A DNA stretch of 61,026 bases from CAZCAC01 sp964496575 (GCA_964496575.1 CAZCAC010000046.1:1-61026), one strand, 5' to 3'; numbered from the stretch's first letter, positions 16,517 through 25,520 are shown. Notes: a model not told the origin generated them from the letters alone. Program-made: numbers and translations.

Positions 16517-18144
16517 TCCCGCGGACGCCGCGGCTTGCGATCTGGGCGGCACCCTGGCTCCTCGCCGCAATCGCCTCGGCGCAGTCCCCGGGACACGACG
16601 GCCCGGTCGTCGCGGAGGGGAAGACGGGGCCGGCGCGCTTCGTCGCCCCGCTGCTCGAGGTGTTCGACGAGGAGCGCGCCTGGGACTGCGTGGCCTTCGC
16701 CGACCGCTACTTCCGCACGCCGGGCAACCTGGGCTACAACGCCACGCTCGATCACTTCGCCCGGATCCTCCGCGAAGCCGGTTACGGCGAGAAGAGCGGC
16801 TTCGAGCTGCGAACGATCCGGACTCCGCTGAAGACACCGGCGTGGAACCCGCGTTCGGCGAGTCTCGAGGTGCTTCTCCCCGACGCGCCTCCCCGGGTCC
16901 TGCACGCGTTCGAGGACGAGAACGGTGTGGACCGGGTGATGCTGCCGGTGAACGCGCCCGAGGCCGACGTGCAGGGCCCTCTCGCCTTCACCCTCGAGGA
17001 CGTTCGCCCGGGCAGCGTACTGGTCACCGAGAGCCGGCTCCACCGGCGCCTGCTGCGCAGCGCGGAGGAGGCGGGGGCGGTGCTGGTGCTCTCCTCCGCC
17101 CTCTTCGAGTTCACCGTCGATCCCGGCGGTGGAGACGAACACCTCGACGCGGTCCTCTACGCCAGCGTTCCCTCGGGCACCACTCTTCCCGTCGCCCAGA
17201 TCTCGCCGCGCAGCCACCGGGTGCTGGCGCAGCTGGCCTCCCGTCACGAGGAGCTCCGCGTTTCCTTCCGGGCGAAGGTGGAATGGAACGAGGGACCGCT
17301 GCGCACCCTGGTGGCCGTCATCGTCGGCACGAGCCGCCCCGAAGAGGCGGTCGCGATCGCCGCGCACGTCCAGGAACCCGGTGCCGGTGACAACGCCAGC
17401 GGCGCGGGTGGGATGGTCGAGGCCGCGCGCTCCTTCGCCGGTGCCGTGGCCGAGGGCGCGCTCGCCCGCCCGGCCCGCAGCCTGGTCCTCCTCTGGGGGG
17501 ACGAGATGCGAGCGTCGGCGATCTGGCTGGACGAGAGCTCCCGCGAGGCGGTCGCCGGAATCTCCGCCGACATGCTGGGGCAGTCGCGAGAGCGCACCGG
17601 AGCGATCTGCCTGCTCGAACGTGGTCCCGATCCGGGCTCGCTGGACGTCCTGCCTCCCGATCGGCACACCCCGTGGGGGGCCGGCCGCGTCGACGAGGAG
17701 GACCTGATCGAGAGCGGCATCTCGCTGGTCGCGCGCCTCGCTCTCGCCGACGTCGGCCGCGCTTGCGGGGGATGGTCGACGGGTGAGCATCCGTTCGAAG
17801 GGGGCAGCGACCACGCCGTCTTCCAGCGGCGCGGGATACCCGGGCTGCTCTTCTGGCACTTCACCGACTTCACCTACCACACCGGCCTCGACCGGCTCGA
17901 TCGTCTCGATCGTGAGGAGCTCCGCCGCAGCAGCGTCGCGGTGACCGCCACCGCGCTGGCGATCGCCGACCTCCGGGCGGACGACCTCGATCGGTACTTC
18001 CGGAGCAACGAGCTGGAAGAGAGGCTGCGCGTCGACGCCGCCCGCGAGGCGGACCGCCCGGATGTCGCCGAGAGGTGGCGGAGCTGGTGCGACGGCGTCG
18101 AGGCGTGGCTGCGCCGGCGCTGCGTCGACCTCGAGAAGAACTGA
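16513..18144 (+). CDS. M28-like exported peptidase homologue (paralogue B)
   Basis: A 543-residue protein, colinear with the upstream gene over nearly its whole length, so a tandem duplicate. An N-terminal signal-like stretch ends at AIASAQS. The M28-like segments are HVQEPGAGDNASGAGGMVE, WGDEMRAS, SADMLGQSRERTGA and GGSDHAVFQRRGIPGLLF. Unlike paralogue A it keeps Asp before MLG, but it has the same unusual His-x-Gln at the first site. The conserved block FWHFTDFTYHTGLDRLD is shared with paralogue A. Start is GTG 16513, overlapping the previous stop. Family members remove N-terminal residues from peptides; the substrate here is unknown. It is followed 24 bases later by an aspartylglucosaminidase-like gene. 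Confidence 0.75.
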   Translation: MIPRTPRLAIWAAPWLLAAIASAQSPGHDGPVVAEGKTGPARFVAPLLEVFDEERAWDCVAFADRYFRTPGNLGYNATLDHFARILREAGYGEKSGFELRTIRTPLKTPAWNPRSASLEVLLPDAPPRVLHAFEDENGVDRVMLPVNAPEADVQGPLAFTLEDVRPGSVLVTESRLHRRLLRSAEEAGAVLVLSSALFEFTVDPGGGDEHLDAVLYASVPSGTTLPVAQISPRSHRVLAQLASRHEELRVSFRAKVEWNEGPLRTLVAVIVGTSRPEEAVAIAAHVQEPGAGDNASGAGGMVEAARSFAGAVAEGALARPARSLVLLWGDEMRASAIWLDESSREAVAGISADMLGQSRERTGAICLLERGPDPGSLDVLPPDRHTPWGAGRVDEEDLIESGISLVARLALADVGRACGGWSTGEHPFEGGSDHAVFQRRGIPGLLFWHFTDFTYHTGLDRLDRLDREELRRSSVAVTATALAIADLRADDLDRYFRSNELEERLRVDAAREADRPDVAERWRSWCDGVEAWLRRRCVDLEKN

Positions 18145-18168
18145 ATCGCCTCGTTCACGAGAAGAAGC

Positions 18169-19320
18169 ATGTCCCACTCCGATCCGCCGCCCGTGCCCGA
18201 GTCCTCCCGCCGTTCCTTCCTTGGCCTCTCCGCCGGATTCGCCGCGCTGGCGTGCACCGCGCCGGGGGCGACGAGCGCCTCCCAGTCCGGCCGGGGCGCC
18301 CCGACTCCGCGCCTGGACTACCCGGTCTTGGTCGGGAGCGCCAACGCCCTCCCGGGGATGAAGAAGCACTACCGGAAGCTGAAGGAAGGTGCGCCCCCGC
18401 TCGACGTCGCCATCGAGGTGGTCAAGCTGGCGGAGGCGAACGAGAAGGACCACAGCGTGGGCCTCGGCGGGCTGCCGAACGAGGACGGCGTGGTGCAGCT
18501 CGACGCCGCGGTGATGGACGGCCGGACCCACAACTCCGGCGCCGTCGCCTGCCTCGAGAACATCGTGCATCCCAGCGAGGTGGCGAGGCTGGTGATGGAG
18601 CGAACCGACCACTGCATGATCGTCGGCCGCGGCGCCTACGAGTTCGCGCGCGCTCACGGCGTGGAACACCGCGAGCTGCTCACCCCCGAGGCGAGGAGGA
18701 TCTGGTTGCACTGGCTGGAGACCCACAGCGACCGCGACGATCGTCTGCCGCCGCCGGAGCGGGACGACGATGATGAGCAGGGCTCGCTCACTCCCTCGGG
18801 CGCCGGGGAGGATCGGCTCGCCGGCACCCCGGAGGAGGAACGGGTCACCGGGACGATTCACTGCTCGGCGCTGGCCGTCGACGGCAACGTCGCCTGCACG
18901 ACGACCACTTCCGGGCTGTCCTGGAAGATCCCCGGCCGGGTCGGGGACTCACCGATCATCGGCGCGGGGCTCTACTGCGACGCGGAGGCCGGCAGCGCCG
19001 GCGCCACCGGTCGCGGCGAGGCCGCGATCCTCTCGCACGGCAGCTCGGCGATCGTCGAGCTCCTGCGCGGAGGGATGGCCCCCCTCGACGCGGGGATGGA
19101 GCTGATGCGGCGCGTGACCGCCCAGGCCCAGCGAGCCGCCGCGTGGCAGCCGGGGCTGGTCGACGACGAGGGGATTCCCACCTTCAACCTCAGCTTCTAC
19201 ATCCTGGGCCTGGACGGCCGCTTCGCCGGCGTCCGACTGCGCGGCGAGGCGGCCTACGCGGTCGCCTTCCCGGGAGCGGACGAACCGCAGCACATGACGA
19301 TGAGCGCGTATCACGGGTGA
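18169..19320 (+). CDS. N4-(beta-N-acetylglucosaminyl)-L-asparaginase-like Ntn hydrolase, Tat-type signal
   Basis: A 383-residue protein. A twin-arginine-like signal (SSRRSFLGLSAGFAALAC) implies export after folding. The body is an aspartylglucosaminidase/isoaspartyl peptidase-type Ntn hydrolase. DAAVMDGRTHNSGAVACLEN lies in the alpha subunit. The predicted autocleavage site precedes the threonine of GTIHCSALAVDG, and KIPGRVGDSPIIGAGLYCD holds the substrate-binding Arg and Asp. Such enzymes release aspartate from glycosylated or otherwise substituted asparagine. The residue before the catalytic Thr is Gly rather than the usual Asp. A charged linker (PPPERDDDDEQ) sits before the cleavage site. 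Together with the two peptidase-like genes upstream it suggests extracytoplasmic breakdown of (glyco)peptides. Confidence 0.82.
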   Translation: MSHSDPPPVPESSRRSFLGLSAGFAALACTAPGATSASQSGRGAPTPRLDYPVLVGSANALPGMKKHYRKLKEGAPPLDVAIEVVKLAEANEKDHSVGLGGLPNEDGVVQLDAAVMDGRTHNSGAVACLENIVHPSEVARLVMERTDHCMIVGRGAYEFARAHGVEHRELLTPEARRIWLHWLETHSDRDDRLPPPERDDDDEQGSLTPSGAGEDRLAGTPEEERVTGTIHCSALAVDGNVACTTTTSGLSWKIPGRVGDSPIIGAGLYCDAEAGSAGATGRGEAAILSHGSSAIVELLRGGMAPLDAGMELMRRVTAQAQRAAAWQPGLVDDEGIPTFNLSFYILGLDGRFAGVRLRGEAAYAVAFPGADEPQHMTMSAYHG

Positions 19321-19337
19321 TCCGGCGGAACCGGATC
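19319..19337. terminator. Stem-loop between convergent genes
   Basis: GATCCGG and CCGGATC form a perfect 7-bp stem around a 5-base loop, starting inside the stop codon of the asparaginase-like gene. It lies between that gene and the convergent EF-hand gene. No clear U-tract follows on either strand, so terminator function is inferred from position. Confidence 0.4.
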
Positions 19338-19346
19338 AGCTAGCAG

Positions 19347-20126
19347 CTAGTAGCTCTTCTTCTCGCTCCTCATCGAGGCGAAGAACTCCGCTTCGTCGAT
19401 CTTGCCGTTGCCGTCCTCGTCGAGAGAAGCGAGCAGAACATTGATGCGCACCTCCAGGCCGGCCCCCTTCAGCAGCTCGGTCAGGTCGGCGTGGCTGATC
19501 CCGCCGTCGTTGTCGTAATCGACGCGCCGGAACGAAGGGACCGGGCCGACGATCCGGTCGGGCTGCGCAGCGCCGTGCTCCTCCTCCTCGCGGGGGACCA
19601 CCTCACCGAACAGCTCGAGCACGGACTCGGCCTTCACCGCCTCGATCACCTCTTCCGGCTCCTCGCCCTCGATGAGGAGCTCCTCCAGGGAGACCGCGTC
19701 GGGATCGGTCGGATCGGGGATCGGCGGCTTGAACGCGCCGACCTTCTCGATCGTATTGCGGAAGATCTTGGTGAACTCCTTCAGCGTGATCCGGCCGTCG
19801 CGGTCGGCGTCGAAGGTGGAGAAGCGCTGGCGGTTCAGCTCGAGGCTGATCCTCGCCTCGCGGTAGGAGATCCAGCCGTCGCCGTCGTAGTCGGCGACCT
19901 TGAAGTAGTTGCTCGCCATCAGCGCCTGCTCTCCGGCGCGAGCCTTGCTGTCGTCGGGATCCTGCTCCTCCTCCCCGCGCGCCGGCGGCTTCCGCCTCTG
20001 ACCGCCCTGCTCGGCGGGCGGGCGCTCTCCCCGGCCGCGTCCCCCGCGATCCTGGGGCGGGCCCCAGGGGGAGGTCGCGAGAGTGAGACCCAGGAGGGCC
20101 AGGAGGGTGATGGTCGGGGCGTTCAT
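19347..20126 (-). CDS. Secreted EF-hand calcium-binding protein
   Basis: A 259-residue protein. The ATG at 20126 gives a signal peptide (ITLLALLGLTLATS). A low-complexity Arg/Gly/Pro/Glu-rich linker follows. Then there are four EF-hand loops, in two pairs: DYDGDGWISYRE and DADRDGRITLKE, later DYDNDGGISHAD and DEDGNGKIDEAE. Each has Asp/Asn at positions 1, 3 and 5 and an acidic residue at 12 (Asp in the third), so all four should bind calcium. An acidic region of about 70 residues separates the pairs. EF-hand proteins of this exported kind are frequent in planctomycetes; their partners are unknown. Confidence 0.82.
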   Translation of the reverse strand: MNAPTITLLALLGLTLATSPWGPPQDRGGRGRGERPPAEQGGQRRKPPARGEEEQDPDDSKARAGEQALMASNYFKVADYDGDGWISYREARISLELNRQRFSTFDADRDGRITLKEFTKIFRNTIEKVGAFKPPIPDPTDPDAVSLEELLIEGEEPEEVIEAVKAESVLELFGEVVPREEEEHGAAQPDRIVGPVPSFRRVDYDNDGGISHADLTELLKGAGLEVRINVLLASLDEDGNGKIDEAEFFASMRSEKKSY

Positions 20127-20250
20127 CGGGATGGGGATTCTAGCTTCTAGCACGGCGCGGGCTGGCGCCCGCCACTGAAATGGTCAACAGACTGTGCGGA
20201 TCACGGTTTTCGAGAGCTTCGATGCCCTCCCTGGCCTGCCAGTGCCTGCC

Positions 20251-20271
20251 CTCTGCGCGCAACGCGCAGAG
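20251..20271. repeat. Perfect inverted repeat, 9-bp stem
   Basis: CTCTGCGCG and CGCGCAGAG surround a CAA loop in the 234-base gap between the EF-hand gene start and the DegT gene end (both minus). A second, shorter stem (CGCCTCC 20306-20312 with GGAGGCG 20326-20332, then TTCTTTCC) lies nearby. The gap could hold the DegT terminator and the EF-hand promoter. No other feature was seen in it. Confidence 0.4.
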
Positions 20272-20360
20272 ACCGACTCCGACTAGATCACGATCGACCG
20301 CAGTCCGCCTCCCTCTTCAGGGCAAGGAGGCGTTCTTTCCTCCGGCGTCCCGGGACCGGC

Positions 20361-21500
20361 TCAGCCGCCGGAGAGCTCCAGCACGCTCGTGGTCACCCGG
20401 CGGAGATCGGATCCACTCAGGAAGGGGTGAACGGGGAGGCAGAGCACCTCTCGAGCCAGCTGCTCCGCGCCGGGGAAGTCCCCGGGGGCGTAGCCCCAGC
20501 CCCTCGCCACCTCCTGCAGGTGGACGGGCTTCGGGTAGTGGCAGGCGGCGAAGATCTTCCGCTCGTGGAGTCCCTTCAGGACCTGGTCGCGAAGTCCGTC
20601 GCCGAGGATCCGCACGGTGTACTGGTGGAAGACCGGGTTCGAGCCTTCGACGGTACGGAGCGGCTTCACGTGGTCGCTCGCGGCGAACGCCTCGTCGTAG
20701 TGCGCGGCGACCTTTCGCCGGCGATCGTTCCACGCCCCGAGGTGGGGGAGCTTGACGTTCAGGACCGCCGCCTGCAGCGCCTGCAGCCGGGAGTTGGTGC
20801 CGATCCGGGCGTGCTCGTACTTGGCGGGCATTCCGTGGTCACGCAGGAGGTGCAGCGCCTCGAGCACCTTCTCCGAGTTGCCCAGCACCATTCCGCCTTC
20901 CCCGGCCGCGCCGAGGTTCTTGGTCGGATAGAAAGAGAAAGCCGTCGCGTCGCCGAGCTCGCCCGCGCGCAGTCCGTCGCGCTCCGCGCCGTGCGCCTGG
21001 GCGGCGTCCTCCAGGAGCGTCAGCCCCTTCTCGTCGGCGAGCGCGCGAAAACCCTTCACGTCGACCAGCTGCCCGTAGAGGTGCACCGGCAGGAGACAGC
21101 GCGTCGTCCCGTCGATCGCACCGCGGGCCGCCTCCGGCTCGATCAGGGCGGTCTCGGGGTCGACGTCGCACAGCTGGGGCCGCGCGCCGATCCAGGCCAC
21201 GGTGCCCGCGCTGGCGAAGAACGTGAACGGGCTGGTGACCACACCGTCACCCGGCTCCACGCCCAGCGCCTTCAGGGCCAGGATCAGCGCGTCGGTGCCG
21301 GAGGCCACGCCCACGCCGAAGTGCGCGCGGTGGAGCTTCGCAAAATCGCGCTCGAAGGCCTCGACCTCCGGGCCGAGGATGTAGTGCCCGCTCTCCAGTA
21401 CGCGGCTGACCGCATCCTGCAATGCGGGGCCGAGCTCCGCGCGCTCGGCGACGAGGTCGATCGGCGGGATGGGGGTGGTTTCGGTGCTGGTGCTCATCAT
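20361..21500 (-). CDS. DegT/DnrJ/EryC1/StrS-family PLP aminotransferase
   Basis: A 379-residue sugar aminotransferase-type enzyme. Conserved parts are VGVASGTDALILALKALGVEPGD (fold type I N terminus), VHLYGQLVD, LLEDAAQAHGAE, where Asp binds the PLP pyridine nitrogen, and FSFYPTKNLGAAGEGG, where Lys is the Schiff-base lysine. Such enzymes transaminate nucleotide keto-sugars for lipopolysaccharide, S-layer or antibiotic sugars; a few act as dehydratases. Its start overlaps the stop of the upstream symporter gene (ATGATGA), so the two are translationally coupled. That partner is unusual, since no other sugar-nucleotide gene is close by. Substrate unknown. Confidence 0.88.
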   Translation of the reverse strand: MMSTSTETTPIPPIDLVAERAELGPALQDAVSRVLESGHYILGPEVEAFERDFAKLHRAHFGVGVASGTDALILALKALGVEPGDGVVTSPFTFFASAGTVAWIGARPQLCDVDPETALIEPEAARGAIDGTTRCLLPVHLYGQLVDVKGFRALADEKGLTLLEDAAQAHGAERDGLRAGELGDATAFSFYPTKNLGAAGEGGMVLGNSEKVLEALHLLRDHGMPAKYEHARIGTNSRLQALQAAVLNVKLPHLGAWNDRRRKVAAHYDEAFAASDHVKPLRTVEGSNPVFHQYTVRILGDGLRDQVLKGLHERKIFAACHYPKPVHLQEVARGWGYAPGDFPGAEQLAREVLCLPVHPFLSGSDLRRVTTSVLELSGG

Positions 21501-23206
21501 TTGAAGGTCTTGAACTCACCCGAGTTCAGCTTGCCCATGTACTCCTTGAGGTCCCGTCGCACCTTGCCGGAGAGCAGGACCACTCCCAGGAGGTTCGGGA
21601 AGGCCATGCCGAGGATCATCAGGTCGCCGAAGTCGAGCACGTTCTGCGCGGTGATCAGCGATCCCGCGAAGGTGAAGGTGAGGAAGATGATCCGGTAGAT
21701 CATCGAGGAGCCGTCCCCGAAGAGGAAGGCCCAGCAGCGCTCGCCGTAGTACGACCAGGAGATCATCGTCGAGAAGGCGAATAGCACCACGGCCACGGAG
21801 AGCACGTAGGGGAACCAGGTGATCTCCGAGCGGAAGGCCTGCGAGGTCAGGCCGGCGCCGTTGGCCCCCTCGATGTACGGCAGGTACTCGGGGTTGGCCG
21901 CGCCGTCGTAGGCGCCGGTGATGATGATCAGGAGCGCGGTCATGGTGCAGACCACGATCGTGTCGACGAAGGGCTCGAGCAGCGCGACGATCCCCTCGCG
22001 CACGGGGTACTCGGTCTTGGCCGCGGAGTGGGCGATCGCCGCGGAGCCGACGCCCGCCTCGTTGGAGAAGGCCGCCCGCTTGAAGCCCTGCACCAGCACG
22101 CCGATGAAGCCGCCGTAGATCGCGCTGGGAGCGAAGGCTCCCTCGATGATCAACCCGAACGCTCCCGGGATCGCGCCGGTGTTGGTGAGCAGGACCCAAA
22201 GGCACGCGCTGACGTAGATCAGGCACATCGTCGGGACGATCTTCTCGGCGGTCTGGGCGATCCGCTTGATCCCACCGATGATGACGATGCCGGTCAGGAA
22301 GGTCATGATCGCGCCGTAGACCCAGCGGTTGTCGCGGAAGAACGGCAACCAGGCGTCCTCGGTGAAGAAGGGCATCGTCTCCTGCAGGGCGTTCAGCGAC
22401 TGGTTCACCTGGAAGGTGTTGCCGCCGCCGAACGAGCCGCCGATGCACAGGATGGCGAACATCAGTCCCAGCCCCTTCCCCAGGACCCCGAGGCGCATCT
22501 CGCCGAGGCCGTGGGAGAGGTAGTACATCGCTCCGCCCATCACCCGTCCGTCCGAGCGCGTCCGACGGAACTTCTGTCCCAGCGTGCACTCGGTGAACTT
22601 CGAGGACATCCCCAGGAAGCCGGCCAGGATCATCCAGAAGGTCGCGCCGGGGCCGCCGACGCTGATGGCGATCGCCACGCCGGCGATGTTGCCCAGGCCG
22701 ACGGTCGCCGAGAGCGCCGAGGAGAGCGCCTGGAAGTGGGAGACCTCGCCCGGGTCGTCGGGGTTGTCGTAGTCCCCCTTGGTCACCCGGATCGCGTGCA
22801 GGAAGCCCCGGATGTTGATGAAGCCCATCCGCAGCGTCAGGAAGATCGCCCCCATGACCAGCCAGATCACCGCCAGCGGGACCTCGACCTTCTTGTCCAC
22901 CGCCTCCTCGCCGGTGGCGGGGTCGGTGGTGGTCACGTTGTCCCAGAAGCAGACGTCCCAGAAGAAGACGTCGCCGATCTCCTTGTTGACCCTGGCCATC
23001 CAGGAGTCGACCTTCCCCTCCACCTTGCCCAGGAGACCCTCGGTGACCGGGTGCCTCCCTTCTTCGGGGGCAGCCGCGGCGACCTCGGTGGGTGGCGTGG
23101 CGCTGGAGTCTCCTTCCTGGGTCGAAGCCCCGGCGACGGCGGGGGTCGCGAGGAGGAGGCCGACGAGGAGGGCGAGGAGGAGAGAGAGACGCTGGGGCGT
23201 CCGCAT
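21497..23206 (-). CDS. Alanine/glycine:cation (AGCS) symporter
   Basis: A 569-residue membrane protein. Family hallmarks include FQALSSALSATVGLGNIAGVAIAI, GPGATFWMILAGFLGMSSKF, ECTLGQKFR, FGGGNTFQVNQS and FSNEAGVGSAAIAHSAAKT. It imports alanine or glycine with sodium. The N terminus is longer than in most AGCS proteins: a signal-like segment (LLLALLVGLLLATPAVAGAS) is followed by about 50 polar residues before the first conserved membrane helix. An in-frame TTG start at 23272 exists; the ATG at 23206 is preceded by a purine-rich AGGAAA and is preferred. It is coupled to the downstream aminotransferase gene and divergent from the zincin gene. Confidence 0.9.
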   Translation of the reverse strand: MRTPQRLSLLLALLVGLLLATPAVAGASTQEGDSSATPPTEVAAAAPEEGRHPVTEGLLGKVEGKVDSWMARVNKEIGDVFFWDVCFWDNVTTTDPATGEEAVDKKVEVPLAVIWLVMGAIFLTLRMGFINIRGFLHAIRVTKGDYDNPDDPGEVSHFQALSSALSATVGLGNIAGVAIAISVGGPGATFWMILAGFLGMSSKFTECTLGQKFRRTRSDGRVMGGAMYYLSHGLGEMRLGVLGKGLGLMFAILCIGGSFGGGNTFQVNQSLNALQETMPFFTEDAWLPFFRDNRWVYGAIMTFLTGIVIIGGIKRIAQTAEKIVPTMCLIYVSACLWVLLTNTGAIPGAFGLIIEGAFAPSAIYGGFIGVLVQGFKRAAFSNEAGVGSAAIAHSAAKTEYPVREGIVALLEPFVDTIVVCTMTALLIIITGAYDGAANPEYLPYIEGANGAGLTSQAFRSEITWFPYVLSVAVVLFAFSTMISWSYYGERCWAFLFGDGSSMIYRIIFLTFTFAGSLITAQNVLDFGDLMILGMAFPNLLGVVLLSGKVRRDLKEYMGKLNSGEFKTFK

Positions 23207-23381
23207 GGATTTCCTGGGCTGGGGCTCGATCAGGGGGGGGCGAATCGTGCCAAGGACGCTCCAGGGTTGCAAACATGGCGGACCTCAGGCCAATTGTCAC
23301 CGCCGCGGCCGCAATCCAGGTCGGCTCGCGACGTACACCAGCCTTCGTCCTCTTTACTCCAGCTGAACGCAGTCGACCATC

Positions 23382-24716
23382 ATGCTCATCGTCCCCCTCG
23401 CCCTCGCCCTCGCCCTCGCCGCGACCCCGACCGCCGCTCTCGCCCCCACGCACCCCGCGACCCAGAGCGGCGACCAGTGGACCCAGGAGGAGCTGGAGCG
23501 GATCACCCACCGGATCCAGAAGCAGGTCGAGGACCTCCGCGGGGCGGAATTCGAACGAGAGGTCCGGGTCGCGATCACCGACAAGGAGGGCTTCCTGAAG
23601 CACGCGACCCAGCGGATGGACGAGCTGGTCGGTCCCGAGGAGCTCGCCGCGGAGCAGGACATCGTCAAGCTGCTCGGCCTGATCCCGCCGGAGATGGACC
23701 TCTTGAAGGTCAGCATGGACCTGCTCGAGGACCAGGTGGGCGGCTTCTACGACCCGGCGGAGGAGACGTTCTACCTGATGGACACCTTCACCGGAGGGGT
23801 CGCCGAGATCATCCTCTCGCACGAGCTGACGCACGCGCTCGACGACCAGCTCTTCGACATCGACGGGACGCTCGAGCCGCTCCTGAAGGAGCGCGACGCG
23901 GCGAACGCCTTCCAGGCGGTGGTGGAGGGGAGCGGCACGCTGGTGATGGGGCTCTGGACGATCCAGCACGCCCGCGGGCTCGACCCGGAGGAGTTGATGG
24001 AGGCGTCCGCCATGGGCACGGAGTCACTCGGCGAAGCGCCGGAGTACGTGTGGAAGCCCCTGCTCGCGGCGTACATGATGGGACAGAAGTTCCTGATGTA
24101 CGGGCAGAGCTCCGCCGATGGCCCAGCGCGGAGCGCGGCGAAGGTGATCGATCAGGCGTTCCGCGAACCCCCGCGCTCGACCGAGCAGGTGCTGCACCCC
24201 GAGAAGTACTGGAACGAGAAGCGGCGCGACGAGCCTCGTGAGATCGCCATCGAGGTGGGGGAGCTACCCGAGGGGTGGAAGGTCCTCGACGAGTCGACGC
24301 TCGGCGAGCTGAACCTCGCGCTGCTCGCCGGTGACGACGCCGACATCGATTTCACCAACCCGATGGCGGCGTACAGCATCCGGTACACGAACAAGGCGGC
24401 GACCGGGTGGGGTGGGGACCGGATGGTGCTCCTCGGTTCGGAGAAGGCGCGTCTCCTGTACGTCAAGACGCTCTGGGACTCGAAGCGCGACGCCAAGCAG
24501 TTCCACGAGCTCCTGGACGAGCGGATGGAGCGCTGGACCGGAGACCTCCTGAAGCTGCAGAGTACCGAGGTCGGTGACGGCTCGAGCGGCGTCCGCGTCG
24601 AGTCCTGGGACGGGGAGTCACCGGGGGTACGCTTCCTGGCCTGGTACGGCGTCGACCCGGAAGAGCTTTCGGCCGTGCAGGATTCGGTGCGCGCCCGAGA
24701 GGTGACCGGGAAGTAG
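23382..24716 (+). CDS. Exported HExxH metallopeptidase-like protein of unknown family
   Basis: A 444-residue protein with a signal peptide (LIVPLALALALAATPTAAL). The zincin motif HELTH is at residues 147-151 (SHELTHALDDQ). Glu182 in VVEGSGTLVM, 31 residues further on, is a good candidate for the third zinc ligand, as in gluzincins. Between the signal and the motif is a region that reads EDQVGGFYDPAEETFYLMD, resembling the substrate-binding edge strand before the active helix. The C-terminal 250 residues show no recognised domain. It probably acts in the periplasm. I do not recognise a named family, and catalysis is inferred from the motif. Confidence 0.7.
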   Translation: MLIVPLALALALAATPTAALAPTHPATQSGDQWTQEELERITHRIQKQVEDLRGAEFEREVRVAITDKEGFLKHATQRMDELVGPEELAAEQDIVKLLGLIPPEMDLLKVSMDLLEDQVGGFYDPAEETFYLMDTFTGGVAEIILSHELTHALDDQLFDIDGTLEPLLKERDAANAFQAVVEGSGTLVMGLWTIQHARGLDPEELMEASAMGTESLGEAPEYVWKPLLAAYMMGQKFLMYGQSSADGPARSAAKVIDQAFREPPRSTEQVLHPEKYWNEKRRDEPREIAIEVGELPEGWKVLDESTLGELNLALLAGDDADIDFTNPMAAYSIRYTNKAATGWGGDRMVLLGSEKARLLYVKTLWDSKRDAKQFHELLDERMERWTGDLLKLQSTEVGDGSSGVRVESWDGESPGVRFLAWYGVDPEELSAVQDSVRAREVTGK

Positions 24717-24725
24717 CGAACCGGT

Positions 24726-25520
24726 TCAGCCGAAGCTCTTCCGCACCCGCCGCCGCGGCCCCGGCAGGCCGCCGGCGATGCGGCCGGTGAAGAGGAAGGT
24801 CCCTTCCACCCGATACCCCGGCCGCGGACTGGGCAGACCGTCCTGGGCGAGCTGCCACGGGGAGAGGAAGAGGTGTAGCGGGCGCTCGGGCGCGTCGACC
24901 TCGACGATCTCCACCGGCTCTCCGGTGATCGAGTTCCGCGCGTGGCGCACCTCCTGGATCCGGACCGAGAGCTCCGCGCAGCCGCCGGGGGCCTCGGCGC
25001 CGCCCAGTGGCGAGACCGAGGCGCCGCGCGGGGACTCGAGGATGGCCGGATCGCGGACGCCGTCGTTGGGCCCGAGATAGGTCACGTCCAGGGAGAAGCC
25101 CGCGGTCGAGATGGCCAGCACCCGGCCCGCCTCGACCCCGCGCGGCAGGCGACGGGCATCGGTGAGCCAGGTGCTGAGGAGGTACGCGCCGGGGGGAGGC
25201 CAGAGGGACGGCGCCCCCGGGGTCGGCGGGGCCACCCAGCCGATCAGGAGGGCGTCGAAGGGGGAGTCGGCGACCTCGCGCAGGCTCTCCACCGAGACGC
25301 GCAGGCGATTTCGCTCGGCGAAGTAGGGGTACAGGTCCAGGACGTCCCGACCCTCCTCCCGATCGAGGCGCAGCTCGATCCCCTGGGCGAGCTTCATCCG
25401 GAGGTGCTCCCCCCCGGGGCCGCGGTAGGCGACCGGCTCGCCGTGGCGGCGGATCGTCGCGACCAGCTCGTCGCGGTCGCTGTCGGGGGGAAACCCGATG
25501 CACTCCAGCAGAAAGTCCAC
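24726..25520 (-). CDS. Hypothetical cytoplasmic protein
   Basis: About 264 residues from the GTG at 25520 (start reading MDFLLECIGFPP); a TTG at 25556 would add 12 residues. There is no signal peptide or membrane segment. The sequence shows short beta-rich stretches (GIELRLDREEGRDVLDLYPYF, SVRIQEVRHARN, IVEVDAPERPLHLFLSPWQL) and ends in a basic tail. I recognise no catalytic or binding motif and cannot assign a family. It is convergent with the zincin gene (9 bases apart) and divergent from the M1 aminopeptidase gene. The clean codon pattern over the full length suggests that it is a real gene. Confidence 0.55.
   Translation of the reverse strand: MDFLLECIGFPPDSDRDELVATIRRHGEPVAYRGPGGEHLRMKLAQGIELRLDREEGRDVLDLYPYFAERNRLRVSVESLREVADSPFDALLIGWVAPPTPGAPSLWPPPGAYLLSTWLTDARRLPRGVEAGRVLAISTAGFSLDVTYLGPNDGVRDPAILESPRGASVSPLGGAEAPGGCAELSVRIQEVRHARNSITGEPVEIVEVDAPERPLHLFLSPWQLAQDGLPSPRPGYRVEGTFLFTGRIAGGLPGPRRRVRKSFG

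Noticed and set aside
16321..18861. Very long minus-strand open frame (846 codons) opposite the M28-like and asparaginase-like genes
   Set aside because: It is antisense to two genes with clear family motifs. Its translation is low-complexity Arg/Gly/His-rich text without domains, a common by-product of high GC content.
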